Origin: Diphasiastrum complanatum
Lineage: Eukaryota; Streptophyta; Lycopodiopsida; Lycopodiales; Lycopodiaceae
NCBI GenBank assembly: GCA_029204225.1
Contig: CM055101.1
Location: 43,052,927 to 43,116,926, forward strand
DNA length: 64,000 bases
Direction: 5' to 3'
Shown here: positions 47,820 to 59,226 of the stretch, one piece after another
Numbering within the stretch: position 1 is the stretch's first letter
Layout of the letters: the number at the start of each line of letters is the position of its first letter
Made by a program: the position numbers and the translations under genes
The notes under the pieces: generated by a model
Databases searched by the model: none
Told to the model about the DNA's origin: nothing
The model's input: the letters and a program-made list of their open reading frames with translations, nothing else

Positions 47820-49278
47820 AACGTTTGTCCAAGAGGCACTCAATCAGCCTGATTCAGATCTCTGGAAAGAAGCTATGGATAAAGAGTATTCACCTCTTAT
47901 CAAGAACCAGACATGGGCAATTGTCGAATTACCTACTAGTAAAAACGTAGTTGACTGCAAATGGATTTTCAAAGTCAACTATAATGCAGATGGAAGCATC
48001 AAGACACGACTTGTCGCCAAAGGATTTTCTCAAGTATACAACATCAATTACACTGAGACCTTTAGTCCAATAGTCAAGCATTCTTCTATTTGACTTTTGC
48101 TATCATTTGCCACTGCAACAGATTTGGAAATACCATCAAATGGATTTACATATAGCATATCTCAATGGAGTTATTGAAGAAGACATCTACATGGTATTGA
48201 TCACGACTACACACCTAGCTCTTCAAATTCAAATGTTTACTTCAAAGCAGTGTAGCAGTCTTTTATCATTATCACTTTATACGTGGATGATACATTGCTT
48301 TTCAGCAACAGTACCGATCTGATAAAAGAGGCCAAGACAATGGTATCTTCCGAATTAGACATGACCGAACTGGACGAAGCTCATTTTTGCCTTGGTATAC
48401 ATATCCACAGAGACAAAAAAGAAAAGTTGGTCTACATTACACAACAGAGGTACATCTACAACATGTTAGTCATATATAATCTGATTAATTGCAAGTTAGC
48501 TCTCTCACCAATGCAACCAGGTCTCAAATTGTCAAAGGACTAGTGTCCCCAAACAATTCATGAGAAGCAGCAGATGCGTGAGTATCCTTACCATTCTATT
48601 ATAGGATCTCTTATGTATGCCATGATCTATACCAAACCAAACATAGCTTTTGCAGTCAACTCTTTCAATTAGTTTATGACTAATCCTGGTGTAACACATT
48701 GGAAGGCTCTTATCAGAGTCATGAGATATCTTCGAGCTATTATGGACTTTTGCATTTCTTATGGAGCAGTCGGCAATGACAAACTCAATTTACTCAATGG
48801 TTACACAGATGCAAGTTGGACAGAAGATGTAGACACTCGTAAATCCACTTTCGGATTTACATTCTTCCTCAACAATGGTCCAATTTCCTGGAACAGTTGC
48901 AAGCAATCTTCAATAGCTCTATCTTCCACTCAATCAGAGTATATCGCAACCTCTCAAGCTACAAAGAAAACAATTTGGTTGACGAGCTTACTCTTAGATA
49001 TCGGTCTGAATCAATATGCTCCGACGACATTATTTTGTGATAATCAAAGTGCCATTGCTTTATCAGCCACCCCTAGATTTCATTCTAGGAGTAAACACAT
49101 TGAACAGAAGTATCATTTTGTCAGAAGCAAAGTTCTCAACGAAGAGGTTAGATTGCAGTACTGTAGAATGCAAGATATGACAGCAGATATTTTTACCAAA
49201 GTATTAAGTTTGAAAGCACACAGAAGATTCTGCGTAGAACTAAGTTTGAAGGTCAAGGCATTCAAGGATTCAGATTAA
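47820..49278 (+). mobile_element. Copia E: reverse transcriptase and RNase H
   Basis: RT segments: KNQTWAIVELPTSKNVVDCK, CKWIFKVNYNADGSI, the WMDDTLLFSN catalytic region near 48280 and ELDEAHFCLGIHIHRD. RNase H from 48676: GYTDASWTEDVDTRKSTFGF, SSTQSEYIATSQATKK, LFCDNQSAIALSATPRFHSR and MTADIFTKVLSL. It ends FKDSD near 49278, just before the LTR. Fossil. Confidence 0.85.
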
Positions 49279-49285
49279 GGGCAAG

Positions 49286-49600
49286 TGTTGGATTATTCTC
49301 CTTCTTACTAATCGACTAATTGGTTTTAATCTTCATCCATTGTTTATCCAATTCTGCGATTTTTTCCGTGTCTTTACACAGTCTGCAGATTTACAAGTGT
49401 TTTTACACACTCTGTAGAAATACACGGAGTTTGACAACAGTGTCGCATTTTCTCTCTCTACAATCCAGACTTTGTCGTCTGTTAGGAATTACGTATAAAA
49501 ATGTAGTGTTGTTTTTTTTTCGCATTTTTCGCCTGTCAAGAATTACGAGTAAATATGCAGAGTCGCATTTTTCAAAGTGCCTCAAATGTTGAGGAATTGA
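49286..49600 (+). mobile_element. 3' LTR start of Copia E (right end unresolved)
   Basis: TGTTGGATTATTCTCC begins after GATTAAGGGCAAG. The early part shares the CACAGTCTGCA-type words of the Co1 LTRs but diverges quickly. The right boundary is not recognisable, and the LTR may be truncated. Confidence 0.5.
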
Positions 49601-50251
49601 CTTTGGCAAATTGTGGAACTACCCTAATATGAAGGAAATGAGATTTTAGGACATTGTCAGGTTTAAAGAGACTAAATGATATGCTCAATCTTTCCCATGG
49701 AGCTAGCTCCAAGCATCCTTGTTTGTACAACATTAAAACAACAAAAGACATAATGAGGAGCATAAGAATATCAAGAGACAAAGAAGATGAGAATTGGCAC
49801 CTACCTCTGTTGATTCATATTCATCATATTCATATTTCTAGACTCCATGCAGAGGTGCGCATAATAAAAAATAATAATATATCTTCATATCATGTTTGGG
49901 AGAATATCATACTAGAGTCATCTCCAAAGCAAATTATTCTAGATTGGAAGATATTTTATTTGAAGCAAGCCTTTATAAAAGCCATGTTAAAAAATAAATA
50001 AGCTAAAGTAAAGTGAGCATTAGAATATTGAAGACTCATTTTTTTTATTATCAAAGTACTCGATAATAATGATAAATTGAGTACCTAGTTTGAAAAAATA
50101 CATAGCTACAATACAAGATTGGAGACGTTTCCAAAAAATCATAATTGCCAAAATACTCGAAAGGAGACAACGGAGCCAAACCACTCGACCAATATGAATT
50201 TTAACATCAATCATCGAAGCTTCACCCGCAAGCCACACTATTTGAATACAT

Positions 50252-50351
<100 letters not shown>

Positions 50352-50480
50352 ACAAATTAAAGCTCCTCTTGACAAGTCGAGACCAAAACCTTTTAAAACC
50401 CTTTATTCATAAACCTACAGGGAAAAACATGGCTGAAAAGCATACAATACTAGAAAGCACTGTAAAGCAAAACATATTTC

Positions 50481-50600
50481 AAGACATCCAACTGGTGCCT
50501 GCCACCATCCCACCACACAAAACCACGCAAGTTAGCACAGTGAGGAAGACAGGTGCCAACGTTGAATGTCAGTTGTTATCCATGTACAAAATAAGTTTTA
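50481..50600. repeat. Dispersed repeat, copy 1 (copy 2 at 56077-56200)
   Basis: It shares AGACATCCAACTGGTGCC, CCACCATCCCA, CAAGTTAG, GAGGAAGACAGGTG and GTTATCCATGT in the same order and orientation with 56.08-56.20 kb. Because the 56-kb copy lies just inside an LTR-like start at 56282, both may be parts of LTRs related to Gypsy A. Confidence 0.6.
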
Positions 50601-51895
50601 CTTAGCTAATCAGCATGTAGTAAAGATAAAAATTCATAGTCCAGTCTTCCCTTACTTGAGAAATACTTATAGCGATAGGCCGAACCATATCTCTACCGTA
50701 TCAAGGCGAGTGCCATGCTGATCAGTGTGATGGTTTAGGTCCCTATCTTTTTAATTATAATAAATCAAATATGCATTGAAAACCAAGTTGTACGAGATTT
50801 GTAAAAGCAGAACCAAATGATTAGTTAGCTTGGACCGATACATGAAGTGCAGGGCAAATCCATGCCAAACCAGTATTCCTACATGCACACAGGTAATGTA
50901 TGGTACTCGTAACTTTTTGAGCAAATCCATGCTATACAAGGGTCCGCAAGCTAACATACCGTTGTATTACATTAAACCACTATCGTGACTTAAAATATAT
51001 TCAAAACACAATACCCGTATGTATTCATAAAAAAGTTTGTAATTATGTATTCAAGAAAAAAATGAGGGTTACCATTTATGTTAAGCAATGATTCAGTATA
51101 TTGTATGCTTACGTAAAAATATATGCAACAAACTGGTTTAAGAATCATCTCCCTCTTCTTAAATGTATAATGATTGGTAATGTCTTACGTTGCCGAATAT
51201 TCCTTTGAAGTTTACTTGATATAACTACCGAGATATGTGAGAGGCACCAACCTGAATGGTAGTCGCTAATGACTCTTGTGAGGTGGTCATGTTTTTCTTT
51301 GAATGTCTTAGAGACATGTTAACAATCTGTTTCTAGTTCTATGTACAACATTACATAGTCAACCGCACAACAGACGTTTAATTGTTATAATCCATAACGT
51401 CTAAAAACTCATTCTTAGAGCTTTTGCAATGGTGTGCTATGGTATAGCTTCTTGCATAGTTTATGAAAACAAAGCTATAGAGCATCATGCATACCTTCTC
51501 TTGTTGTATATCGGGAACCACTGGTATGAGCCTAATATATGAGCTACTTCGCTGCTATACTGTGAAAAGACATAGATGGTAGTGTCATCAAAGCATATAC
51601 ACTTTTTGAATGCTCTTACAAGCTTTCATTCCTTTAAGACACAATATGAGGCTCATCACTGGACAAAATATGAGCAAAGGCAATGGTGTCTCATCGTTGG
51701 ATAGCGATGAAGCATTCCATCGCATTGATTCAATAAATCGAATCTTATGCAAAATGATACATGAATCTAATGTTGTGAAGGCAGTGGTTTGCTTCAAAGC
51801 GTGCGCTCAGAATTGAAGCAAAGTTTATGCATCATAGAGTGGTGTGCAAACAAAAGGTGCAATGGCTTCTGGCCAGCGCTTGCTTGTCAACAAAA

Positions 51896-52032
51896 CTGTG
51901 GACAGATGTAGTGTATCCACATTTCTTACATTTTGAGCAGCGATGGACAGTGATTGCCAACATATCTGTGGACAGATGTAGTGTATCCACAATCCTTCCA
52001 TTGAGCAGCAATGGACAATGATTAATTGCTAA
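51896..52032. repeat. 70-bp imperfect tandem duplication
   Basis: Two units both begin CTGTGGACAGATGTAGTG and continue with TATCCACA, GAGCAGC and GGACA. Each unit carries a short inverted pair, GTGGA and TCCAC. The copies differ by a few substitutions and a small length change. Confidence 0.8.
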
Positions 52033-52492
52033 TGATTTATGTAATCAAACCACCACATATCATGCTAGAATCGTGATGCAGTAGGCAGCACTACAACGCC
52101 TATCAAATGTGTGTATCATGCACTATCATGTATTACCTTAAAGCAATCCCAAAGCAAGAAAAGATAGGGAAAAAATGCACTTACCATTGATAGTGTGGAT
52201 TACACTCTGATTGTTGGAGGATTGCCATGAGGAGAAGGAGAAAAGAGAGAGATCACGGGAGGGGAAGAGGAGATGTGCCACCTTCTTTATAGGTGATATC
52301 ATTTGTAGAAGAAGCCTTCAATAGTAGCCGTAAGATGAAGCAAAGTCGATCATGATTGTTAAAGTAGCCATAAATCCAAAATGGAGGTTTAAACATTTCC
52401 CACCAAAACCAAAGCCTTTTTTTTGGGGTTATCACATATCTTACAAAGCCTATGATTCCAAGTAGCGTAAAATAGCGTCGAGTACCATTCAT

Positions 52493-52617
<125 letters not shown>

Positions 52618-52829
52618 TGTGTGGAGACAAAAATTCAATGAATTTCAATGAGCTAGTAGGTGTAGCCTACGTTAGCAGTCTGATTTCACTTCATAATCAC
52701 TAGTTTTTGTTATGTCAAATTTTTTTTTAACAATTGAGATTCAATTTTTTTGTGAATTCTATAAATTATGTGTTCTGAATTTGACTAAGTGAATCCTTCG
52801 GGTTGCTTTGTACACATTGTTTCATGAAT

Positions 52830-55270
52830 TAAATCATTGAGAAAGATAATCTGAACATCCAATTAATGCAATTCTGGATTACAACATCAATGGGAAGAAG
52901 TGATTTTAAGTACTAGACTAAATGTCTCAATATATTCTTCTCCTTAAATTCGAGAGAATCTAGCTTTCCTATGAAATTTTTTTTTGAAAATCCATTTACA
53001 ATCAATGTCTCTTCTACCTCCAAAAAGGTTAGTTAAGAACTCAAGTCTCATTTATTATGAGTAGTTGTATTTAGATTCCATGGCTTTTCTCTACTTATTT
53101 GAGTTAATTTTTGACATAAATAAAAAATTTTGAGGCTCTTCTATAGATGTCTAGAATGATTGAGGAGAATACTTGTTAGTGGATGTCAAACTCTAGTCGA
53201 CCTTCAAAGGGCTGTATTAGTCTCTTCCGACTCAACATTTGAACTGAAATTGAAGAAACAGAGTGTTTCTGATTACAAAGCCTTGCTAGCTTTCAGCCCT
53301 TCACCTGACAAAGATGTTCGCAAACTCAAACACCTGGAGACACGAAACACGAAGACGAACAGTTCACAAAACATCGCGAACATGAAAGTCAATGGCAACG
53401 AAGACGAACAGTTCACAAACACGAACGGTTCGTGAACACGAAGGATCCACGAATGAGATTCCTTTGCGGTCCAGCAAGAGAGAAAGGCAGACGAAGTAAA
53501 CGAAACCAACGATGGAAAGGAAACCCGTTATGTCCTCACGCTCCAAGGAGTACCACCAGATATCACGCAAGTACCCAGAAGTGCATAGATCTGACCTGAT
53601 GGCATGACGTCAGTAGATACTTCCTAGGCTCGTGGCTAATCTGCCACTCTTGAAATTCTCTGATTAGTTGTAGATGTGTAATCACTCTAATCTTAGGTTT
53701 ACATAGAGAGACCGTACTTACTGGATAATACTTGACATATATCAGAACACAATACATATAGTGTAACTAAGAGAAGAGACATAGAAGAAGTCTGATGCTA
53801 GTAAGCGATCAAGATGAACATAGATAGAAGCTCTGCCTGCGTGCAAGAAGATAATTCTATCTAGGATCAGAAGATCCAATTGTCTGCTAGTGAAATGAGA
53901 CTACTACTCGTGAGAGAACCGTGCTTCTCTCACACCAACGCACTATGTGGATTCGCATGCAGTGCCCTGAAGAAATCAGAAAAAATCAATATAGATTATT
54001 TTCAGATGAAGAAAGATTCGAGAGACAACCTGCCGCCGCAGTTCTTGTATTCTAATCAGTCGTATCAGAGCAATGCACAATTCTCATCAGAAATTTTCTA
54101 CTTGAAGAATATAACTTATAGAACGTATGTCAAAACTTGATGGACTAGAAATGATTGGTGCATGCGGTGTTAAAGGATTCAAGATTATCAATTGGCTTAT
54201 TCTGAAATTGAGATTAAACCTAAAAAAAATTATCTTCTAGGAAGATAACGTCTCTACTAACAAAAACTTTTTTCTGTTTGTAGATCATAAAGCTTGTAAT
54301 ATTTATGTAATAGCAAATTAATGACTTAATGTTGGTCGGATTGAGTTTACTTCTAAGCGTGTATGGAGTTTGAGCATAAGTTATACATCCAAAAAATTTG
54401 CAATGTTGATAGAAGGTCTGATATTCGACCAGGCTTCTTTGGGTGTATTTCCATCCATTGATGTTGTGCTTGATCGATTCTAAAAATAGCAAGCAGTAAG
54501 TACTACTTCAGCTAAAAAATTGGGTAACTTGGAATGTGCCAACATAGCCTTTGTAGATTCCATTAGAGTCCGATTCTTTTGCTCAACAACTCCATTTTGT
54601 TGAGGGTTGTAGTGAGTTGTGAGTTGTTCCCGGATTCCATTTTCTAAGAAAAACTTGATCATTTATGTAGAATTGTACTCTCTACCACCATCTATACGTA
54701 GTGCCTTGATCTTTTTTCTTGTTTTGATCTTTGCAAGCTGCTTGAATTCTTTGAAATATTGAAAGAAATTAAATTTTGGTTTTAGAAACATGATAGTGGC
54801 CATTCTTGAATGATCATTAATAAAAGTAACAAAAAGTCAGACACCTCCAATAGAGATAGTTATTGAGATTTCCTAACCTATGATGTCATAGAATATTAGT
54901 ATTCTTAGATGAAGCCTGAGAAATAATGGCTTGAGCCTTGAATGAGAAAACATAACCAAGTTTATGAAGATAACCATATTTTATGCCTTTGGCAAAAGCT
55001 CAATTTTTATTGTCTAGAATCTGACATTTTTTGTCAGTGAATCATATTCTATGTCCCAGGTAGGCAATCCTCTGATAGACAATAAATTTTTGCTTTATCC
55101 GGGAATATAAAGCACATTAACAATAAGTCTTTAAGTACCATTTTGCAAAGAAACTTGCACAATGTCTTTTCTTTCGATTTCGTTAAAACTTGAGTCTCCC
55201 AAGTAGATAAACTTGCTATGATGTGAAGCAGTGAAGTCTTTGAACCAACTCCTATTGAAAGTCACACAAT
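52830..55270 (-). mobile_element. Degraded Copia K (protease to RT start)
   Basis: Minus-strand Copia read from right to left. A protease-like segment (SWFKDFTASHHSKFIYLGDS) lies at about 55150-55260, then heavily decayed pre-integrase sequence. Integrase follows (THYNPQQNGVVEQKNRT, HSKLPNFLAEVV), then the post-integrase region (FFGCITYAQTPY, VFVSRDVIFLEDN) to 54220. A separate RT start (RRDIDCKWIFKK) lies at about 52880-53110. The part between 53130 and 54180 is foreign and may be an insertion. Badly broken, old. Confidence 0.7.
53594..54071 (+). mobile_element. LTR-like segment followed by a primer-binding site
   Basis: TATCAGAGC at 54063-54071 is an exact match to the core of the initiator-Met primer-binding site used by plant LTR elements. 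The sequence before it starts TGACCTGATGGCATGACGTC near 53594 and ends CTAATCA near 54058, giving TG...CA ends. It lies within Copia K sequence and is in the opposite orientation, so it may be a small piece of another element inserted there. Boundaries are tentative. Confidence 0.35.
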
Positions 55271-55279
55271 AACACATCG

Positions 55280-55660
55280 CAAGGATTGCGATGCGGGCGT
55301 CTGATGGATTTTCAGAAAATTTATAATTCGTCACATTTCGATGAGTTGGAATTCGACGCCTATGCAAAAAGTCCTCAGCAAACTGTGGCCTCAACTAAAA
55401 TTTGAAATTGTCATCAAAATCCGACACGCAAACGTGGTTATGGCATGGTATTTTCGTTAAAAAAAAATTAGTTGGCATCCACATGGATCGTAATCTGACG
55501 GACAATGGGGTGCGACATCCATCTCATTAATCTGACACCTGATATTTTTTGACAAGACCTCGTACAAAAAGTAGGCATCAAAATCCGACATATTTTGGGA
55601 CATCGAAATCCGATGTCTGTTTGGTTTTTGAAATTTTCGCACATTTTGCCAAATTCTTTT
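55280..55660. repeat. Block of degenerate ATCCGAC / ATCTGAC repeats
   Basis: At least five spaced copies of a short word occur in one orientation: CATCAAAATCCGACAC, GTAATCTGACGGAC, TTAATCTGACACC, CATCAAAATCCGACAT and CATCGAAATCCGATGT. A GGCGTC...GACGCC pair lies at 55285-55350. Such subterminal repeats are common in CACTA-like and other plant DNA transposon ends, but I see no terminal inverted repeat or target duplication, so the class is uncertain. Confidence 0.4.
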
Positions 55661-55994
55661 TCACTTCTGTTTGCAGGTTTTGGAGTGTTTGGAGGTGCGT
55701 TTGGAGCATTTGCTATGGTGATTGCAGCTTCCAGTGTGCTAGCTTCCATTGTGGTGATTGCAGGTACTTGTTTTGTGCTTTGCCTTTTTTTTTTTTTTGT
55801 GTAAAATTTGTTATATTTGTTTGTGTGAGAGAAGGTGAGGAGGGGTAGTAGAAAGTGAGGACAAGAAAAAGAAAATGAGAGAAAAGACAGTCAGAAAAGG
55901 CGAAGGATGTAATAGATAATGATTAAAATATATGTATAAATAGATAGATAAAAGTGTAAAGTAGATAGTTACATTATTAAAATGGTGTACCATA

Positions 55995-56282
55995 AAGCGA
56001 AGCAAGTTTTAAGACGCCTAGCTGTTACTTGCCACCATCCCACACAACAAAACCGCACAAGTTAGTTGCAAGTTTTAAGACGCCCAACTGTTACCTACCA
56101 CCATCCCACACAACAAAACCGCACAAGTTAGTCGCATGAGGAAGACAGGTGTCATAGCTGAGCATCAATTGTTATCCATGTCCGAAACAAAATTCACTAC
56201 TTTATAAGGTAAATTGCATTTATAACAAGTACGTCTATTAACTAGGGTTAGGGTTGCCTCGATATCCGCAAACCCTCCAACA
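55995..56282 (-). mobile_element. LTR fragment related to the Gypsy A LTR
   Basis: On the minus strand the sequence from 56282 begins TGTTGGAGGGTTTGCGG and continues through GAGGCAACCCTAACCC and CTAGTTAATA. This parallels the 3' LTR start of Gypsy A at 6825. The match fades after about 50 bases, and a 66-bp tandem duplication follows further in. Confidence 0.5.
56002..56133. repeat. 66-bp tandem duplication
   Basis: Two units starting GCAAGTTTTAAGACGCC, each containing CCACCATCCCACACAAC and AACCGCACAAGTTAGT. They are about 95% identical, so this is a fairly recent duplication. A third, more diverged copy is the dispersed repeat at 50481. Confidence 0.85.
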
Positions 56283-57250
56283 GAAAGCCACACAAAAAAA
56301 TACTTTGGGACAACACTCATACTCGTTTTGCTAATGTCTTCCATGTTGAAATATTAGAACTTGTCAAAGACCGTTTAATAGCAAATAGATTAGAGCACTT
56401 TTATATGAAAATGTATAAATCTCAGAACATGAGAATTTGCAATAACTTGTCTGGTCATCGTTTGTGATTGCGAAAATATTGGTACTTGAAACGACGATTG
56501 TATGTATGAGAAACTTTGCAATAACTTGTCGCTTATAATATTTCATGGCTTTAGTTGACATTGCTCTTCGTTTTGCTTTCGTCATGGTTTTGTTATGGTT
56601 TCTATCCTTGAAATGACATGTTCTTTAGATTTAATATTCACCATGTTTTTCGTACTTGCATGCCTTATGCTGGGCGGGACAAAACTGCGATTTCTACACT
56701 TCAAATAACAAGTTCCTAAAACTTGATATTCATCATGTTCAGTTCACAAAAATGTTGCTAGCGAGACAAAATTGCATTGCTAGTTACATGCTAAAACCAG
56801 CCCTTAGACTCGTTTTTGGCCCTGTCTTGCAAACAAGGTCCTTCGTAATCATATTAAAGATTAACGTCCTTGTGTTCTAAAATAATGTTTAAAATTTTTA
56901 TTTTATTTACTTTTTTTATTAGTAGGTTAATTTTTAATCTGCCACGTATTTTAAACATATTTATAAAAAAGATGAATATAGTTTTAGAGAGATAATATAG
57001 CAAATTATTATTTTTCTGTTAAACCTTTGTGCGCCCTGGCTTGCCCTCTCTTGTCTACGTGGCTTTTTGCATGGTATCCGACAGAGGACCAGGTGTTTGT
57101 GGGTGGATCTGAGAGGCGACGCGATAGATCTTTGTCTGTGAGATTCGTTTGGTTTCTGCCTCACGGATTTCTTAATCCTGTTGCTTGTGGACTCTAAACT
57201 ACTTGCATGTGTGTTGCAATCTGCTAGGATTAGAAGTTTTTTTCACCTTC
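56283..57250. other. Intergenic DNA without a recognised gene
   Basis: About 1 kb of AT-rich sequence with short open frames only. No domain or repeat structure that I can support. Confidence 0.4.
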
Positions 57251-57368
57251 AATAATCCTGTAATGCTTCTTGGTTTCCAATGGAAGGCTCGAACTTGAGA
57301 CCAAAGAAACTTTGGAAGTCAAGCGTTAACCAATTGAGCCAACTCCCTTGGGTAATAATCCTGTAATG
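57251..57368 (-). mobile_element. tRNA-derived SINE-like insertion with 15-bp target duplication
   Basis: An 88-bp segment (57266-57353) is flanked by a perfect 15-base direct repeat AATAATCCTGTAATG at 57251-57265 and 57354-57368. On the minus strand the insert reads like a tRNA head: TTGGCTCAATTGGTTAACGC carries the RNA polymerase III A box (TGGCTCAATTGG), and AAGTTCGAGCC about 35 bases on resembles a B box. The 3' part does not pair with the 5' end as an acceptor stem would, so it is not a functional tRNA. Length and flanks fit LINE-mobilised retroposition. No poly-A tail lies inside the repeats, which is unusual for a SINE. Confidence 0.7.
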
Positions 57369-57623
57369 GAAGACCACATAAATGAAAATGAACCAGCATG
57401 ACAGAGCTGTTGTTATAAGCACTTAAAAATATTTTCATTTGTCTAGGATCTACCCTCTCATGTTGCAATCTAGGAGGAGCCTAAACTGCAAACAAATAGA
57501 GCAAACCGAAGTACGCATGGCCTTTTCATGCAAACTGTGAAGTTTTTGAAAGCTTATTGTTGGTATGCCGCTCCTGATGAAATGAAGAGTTTCTGTTTGT
57601 GGAAATTGTGGTGGTTTTTGTAG

Positions 57624-57725
57624 GATAAAGGCTTGTATCCTATTATTGAAGAGTTGTACTTCGGAACACCTCCAGATGGTTTTCTTGTAGATTTATCAGA
57701 AGATTTTTTTTCATCGACATTGGGA
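57624..57725 (+). CDS. Exon of an unidentified host gene (exon 1 of 2 seen)
   Basis: A 102-base open segment bounded by a polypyrimidine stretch and TTTTTGTAG acceptor on the left and a GA|GTAAGC donor on the right. It encodes 34 residues including DKGLYPIIEELYFGTPP and FLVDLSEDFF, with balanced, protein-like composition unlike the surrounding non-coding DNA. It ends in phase 0, and the next exon at 58026 also starts in phase 0. The family is not recognised. Upstream exons are not found, so this is either an internal part of a gene whose other exons are hard to see or a gene fragment. Confidence 0.5.
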
Positions 57726-58025
57726 GTAAGCTCACATTTTGTGTCACCCTTCTACGTCTGGGATAACATATGAGAAAGCCATAGTGCTGTATAAACCAGT
57801 GAACTCTCCATTACTTCTAAGGGAGCTAATTATGCTAAACGTCTTCAATAATCTCTGGAGCTTCTTGTTTCAAGCATCTTCAGTACCCTGTAACTTAATA
57901 TGAACTAATCAATAAATCTATTCGCTCAGATCAGTAGGTGGCATCTTCTTACATCACCTTGTGACTGTTTATTTATGCACATAGTGCTTTGGCAATGCCT
58001 ATTGTATGTATCATCTTCTCAAGAG

Positions 58026-58286
58026 GATTCAACAATGGCTTTTGACATGGAGCCGAATAATGTTCTTGCTGTAATCCCTTGGGTACCTCCTTCGTCAGTC
58101 CTTTCAGCTCTTGGAAGTAATGAAACAGCTGAAACACCCAATCTTATTACAAATAGTCTTGGGGCATTGATTGCGAATCTTTACAATATGAAGATGGAGG
58201 TGATGACATGGCAGGTTGTGGAAGAAGGAGATTTCATAGATACAAACACTTGCTTCATTCGTCAATGCCATTCCCGACTTGAATAG
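58026..58286 (+). CDS. Second exon of the unidentified host gene, with stop
   Basis: The acceptor is ATCTTCTCAAGAG before GATTCAACAATG. The open frame encodes 86 residues with NNVLAVIPWVPPSSVLSALG, NSLGALIANLYNMKMEVMTW and GDFIDTNTCFIRQC, and ends in TAG at 58284-58286. An alternative donor, GGCAG|GTTGTGG near 58213, would splice out the last part. Phase agrees with the exon at 57624-57725. The conserved-looking Trp/Pro and aliphatic pattern suggests a folded cytosolic or nuclear protein; no signal peptide or membrane segment is seen. Function unknown. A pseudogene is possible, since only two exons are visible. Confidence 0.5.
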   Translation, partial: DSTMAFDMEPNNVLAVIPWVPPSSVLSALGSNETAETPNLITNSLGALIANLYNMKMEVMTWQVVEEGDFIDTNTCFIRQCHSRLE

Positions 58287-59220
58287 GACGGAGATGAGAT
58301 GCAATAGTTGTCTGCCTAACGTTCTTTAGGTTTCAACCTACTCTTGATCTTAGGAGGATAAGTCTGTCTAGAAGAGATTTAACCAGAGTGCCTGTGAAGG
58401 CAAATTGCAACGTCTATGATAGAGGAATATTTAAATGATTTTTTCTTAGGAGATGGGATGCACCCATACTGTCGAATATTGAAAGCATTACTATAAGATA
58501 GGAAGAAAGAGTGAATGAAAAGATGATTGGAGCCTTCGAAAAATGTTCATTAAATTTTGACAACGTTTCTCCATTTTAATACTTGATTAGGAGTTATCAT
58601 GATATGGCAAGTGTCACATTCTTCAAGCTCCGATTCCTCTCTGTATTTGAAAGAAATTGGAAGAGAATGAGTTTTCAATGACGTAGTTATGCTAGATGTG
58701 AATGTTATTTTTATAGATCATGAGACAATAAAAGTTGGTGTTGTTGATACAGAACTGTCTGCCTTGCAGCAATTATACTTTCTGCCATTGCAAAATGCTG
58801 CAGTGAAGCACCCTTATATCATCACAACTTTTTGAGCTGCATATTTGGCATGAATCTAACATATTCTATGTGACAGAACAACGAAGCTCAAGGGAAGAGA
58901 TAGAAAGGACTTGATCAGGTTGGGCTAGGTGTTTTAACTTATTATACTAGATGCTAAACTGATGTTTATGATATAAATAAGAATTTTGTCGACATATAGG
59001 ATATTTAGCTCCTTAGAAAAACATTAGAGCTATCCTTAAAATTTTGGTCCTGGAATTTGCATTGAAGATGGGCCGAACTACATGTTGAATATCTTTAAAC
59101 CAAATTTAACTTTTCTTTTGAAAATCTGACCCATAATGAAGGAGTTCTCTTGGTCCATTCCTAAATACATTTGAAAGCTGTTGAGTTGTAGTTTGACACT
59201 ATTGAAAATAGTATTCAATA
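58287..59220. other. Non-coding DNA between gene fragments
   Basis: It may be intron or 3' flank of the gene fragment just upstream. A short stretch near 58424-58490 could encode EEYLNDFFLGDGMHPYCRIL in one frame, but without supporting splice sites. Nothing else is recognised. Confidence 0.3.
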
Positions 59221-59226
59221 GATATT

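Larger units (their letters stand above)
46247..49600 (+). mobile_element. Copia element E (gag to 3' LTR; family Co1-like)
   Basis: Plus-strand Copia with gag, zinc knuckle, protease, a pre-integrase segment (KVLHVPKLSRNLLSVSRI), RT, RNase H and the start of a 3' LTR. Its RT and RNase H are close to those of the minus-strand Copia at 62.4-63.9 kb (shared EAHFCLGI, HIHRD, YITQQ). The integrase core and 5' LTR are not recognised. Broken, with about ten breaks. Confidence 0.85.

Noticed and set aside
57266-57353. Functional tRNA gene on the minus strand
   Set aside because: A and B box-like words are present, but the acceptor stem does not pair and the insert is bracketed by a target duplication, so it is a tRNA-derived retroposon.
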